NCBI GenBank assembly: GCA_910585995.1
Contig: CAJUGG010000098.1
Span: 1 to 39,849 of the forward strand
Length of the DNA: 39,849 nucleotides
Origin: an uncultured Lachnospiraceae bacterium
GTDB lineage: Bacteria; Bacillota; Clostridia; Lachnospirales; Lachnospiraceae
Direction of reading: 5' to 3'
Notes under the pieces: generated by a model
The model's database searches: none
What the model saw: only the letters and a program-made list of their open reading frames with translations
What the model was told of the DNA's origin: nothing
Made by a program: the position numbers and the translations under genes
Shown: positions 22,550 to 30,684 of the stretch, piece after piece
Layout of the letters: each line of letters starts with the position of its first letter
How positions within the stretch are numbered: position 1 is the first letter of the stretch

Positions 22550-24319
22550 ATGAGTAAAGGCACTATTAAAAAAGTGGCGGGACCTCTGGTTATCGCTACT
22601 GGTATGCGTGATGCCAACATGTTTGACGTGGTACGTGTTAGTGAGCAGCGCCTCATCGGTGAGATCATCGAGATGCATGGCGACGAGGCATCCATCCAGG
22701 TGTACGAGGAGACAGCGGGACTTGGACCAGGTGAGCCGGTGGAATCTACAGAGATGCCATTGTCTGTGGAACTTGGACCAGGACTGATCACCAGCATCTA
22801 TGATGGTATCCAGAGACCGCTTGACGACATTATGAAAGTATCCGGCGGCAACAATTTAAAGCGTGGTGTGGAGGTTCCCTCCCTGAAACGTGATCTGAAG
22901 TGGAACTTTGTCCCGACCGCTATCGTGGGTGATACGGTAGAAGCCGGAGATATCATCGGTACAGTACAGGAGACCGCAGTAGTGGAACAGCGGATTATGG
23001 TTCCCTATGGTATCCAGGGTACGATCAAAGAGATCAAGGCGGGAGAATTTACCGTAGAAGAGGTGGTTGCAGTTGTGACCACTCCAGAGGGTGACAGAGA
23101 GATTACTCTGATGCAGAAATGGCCGGTTCGTAAAGGACGTCCATATAAAGAAAAATTGCCGCCAAGCATGCCGTTGATCACCGGACAGCGCGTGGTTGAT
23201 ATGTTCTTCCCGATCGCAAAAGGTGGTGTGGCAGCCGTACCAGGTCCGTTCGGAAGCGGCAAGACGGTGATCCAGCATCAGCTTGCAAAATGGGCAGAGG
23301 CAGATATCGTGGTCTACATCGGCTGCGGTGAGCGTGGAAATGAGATGACTGACGTTCTGAATGAGTTCCCGGAACTGAAAGACCCGAAGACCGGCAAGTC
23401 TTTGATGGAGCGTACGGTATTGATCGCCAATACTTCCGATATGCCGGTGGCAGCTCGTGAGGCATCCATCTATACGGGTATCACGATTGCAGAGTATTTC
23501 CGTGATATGGGCTACTCCGTGGCACTGATGGCTGACTCCACATCCCGTTGGGCAGAGGCACTTCGTGAGATGTCCGGCCGTCTGGAGGAGATGCCAGGTG
23601 AGGAAGGTTATCCGGCATACCTAGGTTCCCGTCTGGCACAGTTCTATGAGCGTGCAGGCCATGTAATCAACCTTGGAAAAGATGGAAGAGAGGGCGCACT
23701 TTCAGTAATCGGGGCAGTATCTCCGCCTGGTGGTGATACGTCAGAGCCGGTATCTCAGGCAACGCTTCGTATCGTCAAGGTGTTCTGGGGACTGGATTCT
23801 GCGCTTGCTTATAAGAGACATTTCCCGGCGATCAACTGGCTGACCAGTTACTCTTTGTATCTGGACAATATCTCCGGCTGGTTTGACAAAAATGTTTCAG
23901 AAGAATGGATGGCAGGCCGTCAGCAGATGATGTCCCTCTTGCAGGAAGAGGCAGAGCTGAACGAGATCGTACAGATGGTAGGTATGGATGCACTGTCTGC
24001 GCCGGACCGTCTGAAGATGGAAGCAGCGCGTTCCATCCGTGAGGACTTTTTGCACCAGAACTCCTTCCATGAGATCGATACGTATACATCTCTGAAGAAA
24101 CAGCTTTTGATGATGAAGCTGGTATTGGCTTATTACGATCAGTCCATGGAGGCACTGAAAAATGGTGCTGGCGTGAAAGGCCTGATCGATCTTGCAGTCC
24201 GTGAGCAGATCGGACGTTATAAATATGTGACAGAAGATAATCTGGATGCAGAGTATAATAAGATCTTAGAGGAGCTTGCTTCTCAGATCAAAGAAGCATG
24301 CGGAAAGGAGGACTTCTAA
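22550..24319 (+). CDS. ntpA: V-type ATP synthase catalytic subunit A
   Basis: The 589-residue catalytic subunit has the P-loop GPFGSGKT near residue 232, the GERGNEM sequence (catalytic glutamate of GER), SVALMADSTSRWAEALREMS near 325, the GYPAYLGSRLAQFYERAG signature, and the non-homologous insertion between about 110 and 190 typical of A subunits. ATG 22550 (MSKGTIKKVAGPL) is preferred because it fits the N-terminus and length of E. hirae NtpA; GTG 22532 would add six residues. The preceding ribosome binding site is weak by local standards. Confidence 0.96.
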   Translation: MSKGTIKKVAGPLVIATGMRDANMFDVVRVSEQRLIGEIIEMHGDEASIQVYEETAGLGPGEPVESTEMPLSVELGPGLITSIYDGIQRPLDDIMKVSGGNNLKRGVEVPSLKRDLKWNFVPTAIVGDTVEAGDIIGTVQETAVVEQRIMVPYGIQGTIKEIKAGEFTVEEVVAVVTTPEGDREITLMQKWPVRKGRPYKEKLPPSMPLITGQRVVDMFFPIAKGGVAAVPGPFGSGKTVIQHQLAKWAEADIVVYIGCGERGNEMTDVLNEFPELKDPKTGKSLMERTVLIANTSDMPVAAREASIYTGITIAEYFRDMGYSVALMADSTSRWAEALREMSGRLEEMPGEEGYPAYLGSRLAQFYERAGHVINLGKDGREGALSVIGAVSPPGGDTSEPVSQATLRIVKVFWGLDSALAYKRHFPAINWLTSYSLYLDNISGWFDKNVSEEWMAGRQQMMSLLQEEAELNEIVQMVGMDALSAPDRLKMEAARSIREDFLHQNSFHEIDTYTSLKKQLLMMKLVLAYYDQSMEALKNGAGVKGLIDLAVREQIGRYKYVTEDNLDAEYNKILEELASQIKEACGKEDF

Positions 24320-25693
24320 ATGCCAAAAGAGTATAGAACCATACAGGAAGTAGCCGGACCGCTGATGCTGGTGCAGGGCGTAGAAGGGGTTACTTATGAC
24401 GAACTGGGTGAGATCGAGCTGGCGAACGGTGAGATCCGCCGGTGTAAAGTGCTGGAGGTTAATGGAAGCGATGCGATGGTACAGCTCTATGAGAGTTCCA
24501 CAGGTATCAATCTTTCCAACAGCAAAGTGCGTTTCCTCGGAAGAGGTGTGGAATTAGGCGCTTCTGAGGATATGCTTGGACGTGTCTTCGACGGTATGGG
24601 ACGCCCCATCGACGGCGGCCCTGAGATCCTTCCGGATAAGAGAATGGATATCAATGGTCTGCCTATGAACCCGGCAGCCAGAAGCTACCCGAACGAGTTT
24701 ATTCAGACAGGAGTCTCTGCCATCGACGGACTGAATACACTGGTACGTGGACAGAAGCTGCCGATCTTCTCGATGTCCGGTCTGCCTCATGCACAGCTGG
24801 CAGCACAGATTGCAAGACAGGCAAAAGTTCGTGGAAAAGACGAAAAATTCGCCGTTGTCTTTGCAGCTATGGGTATCACGTTCGAGGAGTCCAACTTCTT
24901 CGTAGAGAGCTTTAAAGAGACCGGAGCCATCGACCGTACCGTCTTATTTGTCAACCTGGCAAATGACCCGGCAGTAGAGCGTATTGCAACTCCGCGTATG
25001 GCACTGACCGCAGCAGAGTATCTGGCGTTTGAAAAAGATATGCATGTGCTGGTTATCCTGACGGATATCACCAACTACGCAGATGCACTTCGTGAGATCT
25101 CCGCAGCTCGTAAAGAGGTTCCGGGACGCCGCGGCTATCCTGGATATATGTATACAGACTTGGCTCAGTTATACGAGCGTGCAGGACGTCAGAAAGGCAA
25201 AGATGGTTCCATCACCATGCTTCCGATCCTGACCATGCCGGAGGATGACAAGACTCACCCGATCCCTGACTTGACTGGTTATATCACAGAGGGCCAGGTA
25301 ATCCTAAGCCGTGAGTTGTATCGTAAAGGTGTCAATCCGCCGATCGACGTACTTCCTTCTCTGTCCCGTCTGAAAGATAAAGGTATTGGTGAAGGCAAGA
25401 CCCGTGGAGACCACTCCAATACGCTGAACCAGTTGTTTGCAGCTTATGCGCGTGGAAAAGACGCAAAAGAGCTGATGACCATCCTCGGTGAAGCTGCTCT
25501 TTCCGACATGGACTTGATCTATGCGAAATTTGCAGACGAGTTTGAGAAAGAATATGTCTCCCAGGGCTTCCAGGCAGACAGAGATATCGAAGAGACGCTG
25601 AACATTGGCTGGAAACTGTTATCCATCCTTCCAAGGTCCGAGCTGAAACGTATCGACGACAAGTACCTGGATGAATACTATGGTAAATTTTAA
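24320..25693 (+). CDS. ntpB: V-type ATP synthase regulatory subunit B
   Basis: The 457-residue protein has the non-catalytic nucleotide-binding fold. FSMSGLPHAQLAAQIARQ stands where the A subunit has its P-loop, with VLVILTDITNYADALREIS and the ATPase alpha/beta signature PGRRGYPGYMYTDLAQLYERAG. Length matches E. hirae NtpB almost exactly. It starts on the base after the ntpA stop codon; GGAAAGGAGG inside ntpA serves as ribosome binding site, so A and B are made in a coupled way. Confidence 0.96.
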   Translation: MPKEYRTIQEVAGPLMLVQGVEGVTYDELGEIELANGEIRRCKVLEVNGSDAMVQLYESSTGINLSNSKVRFLGRGVELGASEDMLGRVFDGMGRPIDGGPEILPDKRMDINGLPMNPAARSYPNEFIQTGVSAIDGLNTLVRGQKLPIFSMSGLPHAQLAAQIARQAKVRGKDEKFAVVFAAMGITFEESNFFVESFKETGAIDRTVLFVNLANDPAVERIATPRMALTAAEYLAFEKDMHVLVILTDITNYADALREISAARKEVPGRRGYPGYMYTDLAQLYERAGRQKGKDGSITMLPILTMPEDDKTHPIPDLTGYITEGQVILSRELYRKGVNPPIDVLPSLSRLKDKGIGEGKTRGDHSNTLNQLFAAYARGKDAKELMTILGEAALSDMDLIYAKFADEFEKEYVSQGFQADRDIEETLNIGWKLLSILPRSELKRIDDKYLDEYYGKF

Positions 25694-25706
25694 GGGGGGA
25701 TGTTAG

Positions 25707-26381
25707 TTGGCAGCTACACAGGTGAACCCAACCCGTATGGAGCTGACCCGCCAGAAGAAAAAGCTGGCAACGGCCCGCAAAGGGCATAAGCTCCTGAAGG
25801 ATAAACGAGATGAACTGATGCGGCAGTTTTTGGATCTGGTTCGTGAAAATATGGCACTGCGCCAAAAAGTGGAGGCAGGTATCCTAGCGGCAAACAAAAA
25901 TTTTGTCGTAGCCAAAGCCGGCATGTCAGAGGAGACTCTGCACACTGCTTTGATGGCGCCCAAACAGGAAGTTTATCTGGAGACAGATAAAAAGAATGTC
26001 ATGAGTGTGGATATTCCGGTATTTAAATATAAGACCAGAACTGCGGATGAAAATGACATCTATTCCTATGGTTTTGCATTTACTTCCAGCGACTTAGATG
26101 ACGCGGTCAAATCTTTGGCAGATGTCCTGCCGGAGATGCTTCGTCTGGCAGAAGCCGAGAAAGCATGCCAGTTGATGGCTGCAGAGATCGAGAAGACCCG
26201 TCGGCGTGTAAACGCATTAGAGCACGTGATCATCCCGCAGGCACAGGCAAATATCAAATACATCACCATGAAACTGGACGAGAACGAACGTTCGACACAG
26301 ATTCGTCTGATGAAAGTAAAAGATATGATGCTCGAAGAGACGCATCACTACAAAGAAAAACAGGCAGCAAAGGCAAAGTAA
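25707..26381 (+). CDS. ntpD: V-type ATP synthase subunit D (central shaft)
   Basis: The 224-residue protein begins with TTG and reads VNPTRMELTRQKKKLATARKGHKLLKDKRDELMRQF after a few residues, the strongly conserved D-subunit N-terminal helix. The C-terminal helix contains RRVNALEHVIIPQAQANIKYI. The two long helices form the rotating coiled-coil shaft. AAGGGGGGA at 25692-25700 is the ribosome binding site. This is the last gene of the operon, followed by a terminator. Confidence 0.95.
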   Translation: MAATQVNPTRMELTRQKKKLATARKGHKLLKDKRDELMRQFLDLVRENMALRQKVEAGILAANKNFVVAKAGMSEETLHTALMAPKQEVYLETDKKNVMSVDIPVFKYKTRTADENDIYSYGFAFTSSDLDDAVKSLADVLPEMLRLAEAEKACQLMAAEIEKTRRRVNALEHVIIPQAQANIKYITMKLDENERSTQIRLMKVKDMMLEETHHYKEKQAAKAK

Positions 26382-26400
26382 TCGTGCATGGACTGCCAGA

Positions 26401-26432
26401 AAAGAGGGCTTCCGCGGGGAGGCTCTCTTTTT
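26401..26432 (+). terminator. Rho-independent terminator of the V-ATPase operon
   Basis: AAGAGGGCTTCC pairs with GGAGGCTCTCTT around a GCGG loop (one bulge), followed by TTTTTGTGCTTTTTT. Confidence 0.85.
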
Positions 26433-26454
26433 GTGCTTTTTTGTCAAAAAATCG

Positions 26455-26483
26455 TTGCTTTATAGAGAAAATTATGCTATCAT
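26455..26483 (+). promoter_or_regulatory. Probable promoter of the Rpn-family gene
   Basis: TTGCTT (26455-26460), 17-bp spacer, TATCAT (26478-26483) preceded by TGC. The 130-nt leader contains a hairpin just before the ribosome binding site (GGGCA..GAATC with GATTCTGCCC, about 26573-26601). Confidence 0.5.
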
Positions 26484-26613
26484 TAACTCATCTAAAAACT
26501 TCTGAAATTCATATGCTCGTGGCATATCCAGGCAGCTCGCCATATTTCAGAATAGTAAACTGCATAGGCCGGGCATAAGAATCCAGGAAGAGATTCTGCC
26601 CAGAGGAGGTAAG

Positions 26614-27560
26614 ATGGGCAGAAAAGAAACCCGTTGTTATGGTATTATCAGGAACATATAAATTTTGCAGAACTGATCGATGGATGGCTGTTTCATGGAA
26701 AGGGACGGGTTCAGGCAGAACAGGTTATAGAACAAGATCGTCGCCTGCTGATAAGGCGCGGCAAAAAAGTGTACCAGGACAGGTTTCGGGATCTGTATAA
26801 AAGTGTAGAGGGGGTCGGAATGCACCTGCTGATTGGCATAGAACATCAGTCCCATATCCACTATGCCATGCCAGTGCGCGGGATGGAGTATGACAGTTCT
26901 TCTTATGTCTTGCAGGTAGAGAAGATTCACAGAAAACATGAAGAAGCAGATGATCTGAAAGCAGATGAGCGCTTATGCGGGTTTGCCAAAACAGATCGTT
27001 TGCTGCCAGTGATTACCCTGATCCTTTACTGCGGCAGCAAGCCATGGGACGCAGCGATGAGCCTGCATGAACTGCTGAATATGGAGCATGTACCAGAAGA
27101 ACTGCACCCATACATAGCAGATTATCCGCTCCATATCTTAGATATCTGCCATACCCCTGACGCCCGCCTGCAAGAATTTCCGCCGGATATTCGTACGATG
27201 TTTTTCTTTTTAAAATACAAAGAAGAACCAGAGAAACTGATACAATGTCTGCCTAAGGATAAACTGATACGCAGCAGCACCTGCAACGCAATCGCTGATT
27301 GCATTGGGGAACGGAGACTGAAACGATTTGTGAAAAAAGAGGAAGGAGAGAAGATTAATATGTGCAAAGCGATCGATATGCTGATCATGGATGGAGAAAA
27401 ACGCGGGATAGCAATAGGAGAGAAGCGTGGAGAAAAACGCGGAATAGCAATAGGAGAGAAAAACAAAAAAGCAATAGAGAGAAGAGCTAAAAAAGCAGAA
27501 GCCCGCGTTCGGGAACTGGAGCAGATCATAAAAGAATTACAAGAGGCAAAAATAAAATAA
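26614..27560 (+). pseudogene. Rpn-family recombination-promoting nuclease / putative transposase, frameshifted near its start
   Basis: The long frame (26634-27560, 308 residues) has an Rpn/PD-(D/E)XK-like core. It reads YYQEHINFAELIDGWLFHG, the nuclease segment LIGIEHQSHIHYAMPVRGMEYDS with E-x-Q, then LPVITLILYCGSKPWDAA and HILDI. The C-terminal part is a Lys/Glu coil with a 12-residue repeat. The only good ribosome binding site (AGAGGAGG, 26602-26609) serves ATG 26614, whose frame reads MGRKETRCYGIIRNI and stops. MGRKE is how these proteins normally begin. A missing or extra base between 26614 and about 26650 would join the two, so the gene is probably frameshifted, unless TTG 26634 is used with a poorly placed site. 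Rpn genes are usually multicopy and linked to recombination. Confidence 0.75.
27393..27464 (+). repeat. Two-copy 36-bp tandem repeat inside the Rpn gene
   Basis: Units beginning GGAGAAAAACGCGG start at 27393 and 27429, exactly 36 bp apart, encoding a repeated 12-residue block (GEKRGIAIGEKR). They are in frame, so copy number changes would keep the frame. Confidence 0.75.
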
Positions 27561-27575
27561 TGGAATATACAGCCG

Positions 27576-27630
27576 ACAAACAGTTCGGGTGTGTCTGAAA
27601 GCTGGCAGACACACCCGAACTGTTTGTTTT
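27576..27630 (+). terminator. Perfect 22-bp-stem terminator after the Rpn gene
   Basis: Positions 27576-27597 are exactly complementary to 27606-27627 around an 8-nt loop (AAAGCTGG), and TTT follows on the plus strand. It ends 8 bp before the left inversion site, separating the Rpn gene from the invertible segment. Confidence 0.85.
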
Positions 27631-27634
27631 ACTG

Positions 27635-27663
27635 ATGTCGCAAAGGTTCTCACTTTGCGGCAT
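27635..27663 (+). repeat. Left inversion site of the tyrosine recombinase
   Basis: Arm CGCAAAG (27639-27645), 7-bp spacer GTTCTCA (27646-27652), arm CTTTGCG (27653-27659), with partial symmetry reaching 27635 and 27663. The reverse complement of the right site (28822-28842) matches this 21-bp core exactly. Palindromic arms around a 7-bp asymmetric spacer is the form of a tyrosine-recombinase crossover site. Confidence 0.85.
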
Positions 27664-27697
27664 TTTTGTAAGGTGTTTTCATTAGATAACAAAAGAC

Positions 27698-28675
27698 TCA
27701 GATACAAATGACAGGCTTTAACCGGCTCATATTTTCACGCTTTAGGTTCAGATCCGGATGGACATATTGGTTCAGTGTGATATTGACATTCGAGTGGCCT
27801 AAGATCTCACTTAAGGTCTTGATATCAAACCCTGCCTCTACACAGCGTGTGGCGAATGTATGTCGCAGTGTGTGAAAATGAACTTTCTTGATATCACAGG
27901 CTAAGACATAGCTCTTCAGACGGCGCTGCAGCTGCCTTGGGTCCATACAGTGCGTCGTTCCCGTCAGGACAAAGGCTTCGGGATTATTCGAGAAAAATCG
28001 AGTGCACAAAAGTTTGATATCCTGCATCAGAGGAATGGTCCGTGAGGAGCTGTCGCTCTTGGGTGTGCCCAGTATCACAGCGGTCTTTGCACAGGCTGTG
28101 GCATCTGGATTTTTCAGCCTTTGTACAGTGTGATTTACTGATATGGTCTCTGCCTGCAAAGAGATATCGCACCATCTTAACGCACAGACCTCACCGATTC
28201 GCATGCCAGTGCGAAGCGCTATGTAGACTCCGAATTTACTAAGATCCATCTCTTTTACAAGAAACAGCGTAAGTATCTTTTCTTCTTGTTTATTTAACAC
28301 ACGGATAATTTTTTTATGTTCTTTGGGGTAGATGATCTCCAGATTCCGAAGCTTTAATTCTGTCCGTCTCGAAATATAGATAAAGACCGAATGAAACAAT
28401 GTCAGGATATCACGAACGGTCTTTGGTGACAGATGTTTTTCATTTAACAGCATACCAGTAAAGCGATCCACCATCTCCGATACAATCTCATCCGGCAGAC
28501 ATTCTCCCCAGAATGGTTTTATATGGTTTTTTATATCAGAGCGATATTTTTGATAGCTTGACTCCTTTAAACGAGTCTTATTAGCTGCCAGCCACCTCTC
28601 GCAATAATAGCCAAACACCGCATGTTCTTGTTGCATTTTCCATTGATCCATAGTACCTTTCTTCGACATAATCAC
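27698..28675 (-). CDS. Tyrosine recombinase (phage-integrase family), probable DNA invertase
   Basis: The 325-residue protein has an N-terminal SAM-like core-binding domain (about 20-105) and a catalytic domain with all key residues: Arg in LRTGMRIGEVCALRW, H-x-x-R in VHFHTLRHTFATR, His in LGHSNVNITL, and the tyrosine nucleophile in NQYVHPD. No excisionase, relaxase or phage genes are nearby, and the gene lies between inverted 21-bp sites. An invertase role therefore fits better than integration of an element. The start could be GTG 28675 or ATG 28669; AAAGGAG lies upstream of both. In the present orientation it is transcribed leftward, away from the pilus operon; after inversion it would read toward it. 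Confidence 0.88.
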   Translation of the reverse strand: MIMSKKGTMDQWKMQQEHAVFGYYCERWLAANKTRLKESSYQKYRSDIKNHIKPFWGECLPDEIVSEMVDRFTGMLLNEKHLSPKTVRDILTLFHSVFIYISRRTELKLRNLEIIYPKEHKKIIRVLNKQEEKILTLFLVKEMDLSKFGVYIALRTGMRIGEVCALRWCDISLQAETISVNHTVQRLKNPDATACAKTAVILGTPKSDSSSRTIPLMQDIKLLCTRFFSNNPEAFVLTGTTHCMDPRQLQRRLKSYVLACDIKKVHFHTLRHTFATRCVEAGFDIKTLSEILGHSNVNITLNQYVHPDLNLKRENMSRLKPVICI

Positions 28676-28761
28676 AACATCTCCTTTTTCCTGTCAGTCT
28701 ACCTTAAAAAGACCCAGGATTTCACTCCAAAATGGTAAAACTTTTTTTGTAGTAGCATGTA

Positions 28762-28790
28762 TTGCAAAATAAATGGTAAGCAGGTATAAT
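28762..28790 (+). promoter_or_regulatory. Invertible sigma-A promoter reading into the pilus operon
   Basis: TTGCAA (28762-28767), exactly 17 bp, then perfect TATAAT (28785-28790). It lies inside the invertible segment, 31 bp before the right site's core, and points to the small-protein/BTAD genes. A direct repeat AATGGTAA occurs at 28731 and 28772 (41 bp apart), possibly for an activator. Confidence 0.75.
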
Positions 28791-28819
28791 TACTATAATG
28801 AGTTAATAAAATGATATGT

Positions 28820-28845
28820 GTCGCAAAGTGAGAACCTTTGCGTCA
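28820..28845 (-). repeat. Right inversion site of the tyrosine recombinase
   Basis: Arm CGCAAAG (28822-28828), spacer TGAGAAC (28829-28835), arm CTTTGCG (28836-28842): the exact inverted copy of the left site. It lies in the 5' leader of the operon transcript, where it would form a short hairpin. Confidence 0.85.
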
Positions 28846-28863
28846 TTCTAAGAGGGTGTTTTT

Positions 28864-29388
28864 TTGTTACAGAAAAATATGCAGTATGACAGAGAGAGTC
28901 TCAAAAAACGTCTGATCTTGTACAGTCCCAACATTGTGAACCTCTGTCTGGATTCGTATGGAAAAGAAAAGCAGCGGGGGAGATTGTACCATGAGTATAC
29001 CATACAACCGATGGTATTTACGACGCTGTTCGAGGCATTTGAGAAGATGGATGCACTGTATGATGCGCTTCAGTTTCCACAGGCGGCCACCGAGATCCGG
29101 GATTTTCGTGTGGACCGAAAAGAGCGGGAACGCATGATCAGAGAAAGCGGCGGGGAGCTTGCACTGCCGGAGCATATAAAGGAGGAACTTGAGAAAGTGG
29201 AGGAGTTTGAGAAAGTAATAGAACAAAGAGGCAAAGAGGCAACATTTGTTATCAGGGTAAAATTCAGACAACATTCCAGCTGGCAGGGGGAGATCACATG
29301 GGTGGACGGACAGAAAAAGGAATATTTTAGAAGCGCACTGGAACTAATAAAGCTGATGGACAGTGCGCTTCATATGCAAGATCACTAA
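28864..29388 (+). CDS. Small BTAD-associated protein with W-Q-G signature, unknown function
   Basis: The 174-residue protein is the closest relative of 1393-1827. It shares SPNIVNLCLDS versus APNLVTICVDQ, GRLYHEYT, YDALQFPQA, and the C-terminal FRQHSSWQGE, then FRSALELIKLMDSAL. A charged linker (about 85-120) is longer than in the paralogue. TTG 28864 is the likely start, with AGAGGG at 28851-28856; ATG 28879 is the alternative. It is the first gene read from the invertible promoter. The BTAD regulator follows 16 bp later. Function unknown; I infer a partner of that regulator. Confidence 0.78.
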   Translation: MLQKNMQYDRESLKKRLILYSPNIVNLCLDSYGKEKQRGRLYHEYTIQPMVFTTLFEAFEKMDALYDALQFPQAATEIRDFRVDRKERERMIRESGGELALPEHIKEELEKVEEFEKVIEQRGKEATFVIRVKFRQHSSWQGEITWVDGQKKEYFRSALELIKLMDSALHMQDH

Positions 29389-29404
29389 TATAAGCGGACG
29401 GTGG

Positions 29405-30586
29405 ATGGTTATGGATGGGGAGAAAAAAATCTTAGCTTTTGAACTATTGGGTTCTTTTACATGTAAAGATGCCAGGCAGGAGCCGATGAAGGCAGGCAGA
29501 AAGACGTTATCTTTTCTACAGTATCTGATTATCAATCATGGGAGAAATATCTCTTCCGAAGAATTAATGGAGCAGTTTTGGGGAGAAAAAGACAGCCGGG
29601 ACCCGGCCAATGCTCTAAAGCATATGCTGTTCAAGACCAGACGCCTGTTGCGCTCCATGTTCCCGGAGTGGGAGAACCTGCTTCTCACGCTTCAGGGCTG
29701 TTATGCCTGGAATCCCAAAGTGCAGCTAGAACTAGATACAGAACAATTTGAGCAGTATTGTCTGCTCGCAAAAAGGCAGAAAAAAGAAGTGCGCTTAGAG
29801 ACACTTTTAAAAGCGGCTTCTCTGTATAAAGGAGAATTTCTCTCCGGAAATGACAGCGACTGGGTGGTGTCTCTCAGGCGCTATTATCAGACCTTATATC
29901 TGGATGTATGCAAAGAAACTCTGCCCATCCTGCAAAAAGAGGAACGATGGCAGGAGATCATCAGGATCTGTGATCAGGCAAGCAGCGTAGATTTTAGCAC
30001 CGATATCTTTGTAGTCTGTCAGATGCAGGCATTGACTGCTCTGGGGCATCCGGAGCATGCCATCGAGGCTTATCAGAGGTTCCGGGAGAGATTGTGGCAA
30101 GAATTTGAGATCGAGCCTGCCAGACATGTGGAGCAGGCCTATCTGCTGGCGGTCAGTATGCAGCAAAACAGTGTCGAATATCAGGACATTATCCGGCTGG
30201 TGACAGAAGAAGATACCGACGGCCAGGCTTTTTTCTGCACATTTCACATGTTTCAGAGCATCGTCGCCCTGGAAAAACGTCATCTCGCCCGCTCCAGACA
30301 GACCTCTTCCCTGGTCGTAGTAAGCCTTGGAAACAAAGTCACCCCCACGACAGACGCCAGGCGCTTAGAACGGATTCTGCTGGAAGGACTTAGGACCGGA
30401 GACCCTGTGGCAAGACTGGATGCCGGTTCTTACATCCTGATGCTGACAGGCGCTTCCGTGGAAAATGCGCAGATGGTGATGGAACGTCTGATACATACTT
30501 TTCATAAAGCCTATTCCCGCTCCAAGGCCTGTATCTCGTTTCAAGTATCTCCTCTGAAGCCTTCAGAAGCATCTACAGCCCATTAA
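29405..30586 (+). CDS. BTAD/SARP-like transcriptional regulator with degenerate GGDEF-like C-terminus
   Basis: The protein of about 393 residues repeats the architecture of 147-1418. It has a winged helix (about 8-95; KTLSFLQYLIINHGRNISSEELMEQFW), a BTAD helical domain (about 100-250; LYKGEFLSGNDSDWV, IEAYQRFRERLWQEFEIEPA), then a cyclase-like domain (about 285-385). In the last, DAGSY stands in the GGDEF position after GDPVARL, so no catalytic activity is expected. ATG 29405 or 29411 is the start; GGACGGTGG lies just before. Located between two W-Q-G small proteins and upstream of the pilus genes, it is the likely operon activator. Its own expression depends on the invertible promoter. Confidence 0.83.
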   Translation: MVMDGEKKILAFELLGSFTCKDARQEPMKAGRKTLSFLQYLIINHGRNISSEELMEQFWGEKDSRDPANALKHMLFKTRRLLRSMFPEWENLLLTLQGCYAWNPKVQLELDTEQFEQYCLLAKRQKKEVRLETLLKAASLYKGEFLSGNDSDWVVSLRRYYQTLYLDVCKETLPILQKEERWQEIIRICDQASSVDFSTDIFVVCQMQALTALGHPEHAIEAYQRFRERLWQEFEIEPARHVEQAYLLAVSMQQNSVEYQDIIRLVTEEDTDGQAFFCTFHMFQSIVALEKRHLARSRQTSSLVVVSLGNKVTPTTDARRLERILLEGLRTGDPVARLDAGSYILMLTGASVENAQMVMERLIHTFHKAYSRSKACISFQVSPLKPSEASTAH

Positions 30587-30622
30587 AGTTTATGAAAAAT
30601 AATTGTCATAAATCTTAAAAAA

Positions 30623-30666
30623 ATAACCGGGTGATAACCTTGACTTGTTACAGTAAAGCCTAATAA
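30623..30666 (+). promoter_or_regulatory. Possible SARP-type direct repeat and internal promoter
   Basis: ATAACC occurs at 30623-30628 and 30634-30639, an 11-bp period like SARP/OmpR sites. TTGACT (30640-30645) and TAATAA (30661-30666) follow with a short 15-bp spacer. This may let the BTAD protein drive the downstream pilus genes. Confidence 0.35.
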
Positions 30667-30684
30667 GAAGGAGAGTGGCTGGAT

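Larger units (their letters stand above)
27639..28842. mobile_element. Invertible DNA segment carrying its own recombinase and an outward promoter
   Basis: The 1.2-kb segment is bounded by perfect 21-bp inverted sites. It contains the tyrosine recombinase gene and, at its right end, a strong promoter facing out into the pilus operon. Recombination between inverted sites would flip the segment, turning the promoter away from the operon. As sequenced the promoter faces the operon (ON). Confidence 0.75.

Noticed and set aside
27698..28675. Tyrosine recombinase taken as the integrase of a prophage or conjugative element
   Set aside because: No phage, relaxase or excisionase genes are nearby, and the gene lies between inverted rather than direct sites.
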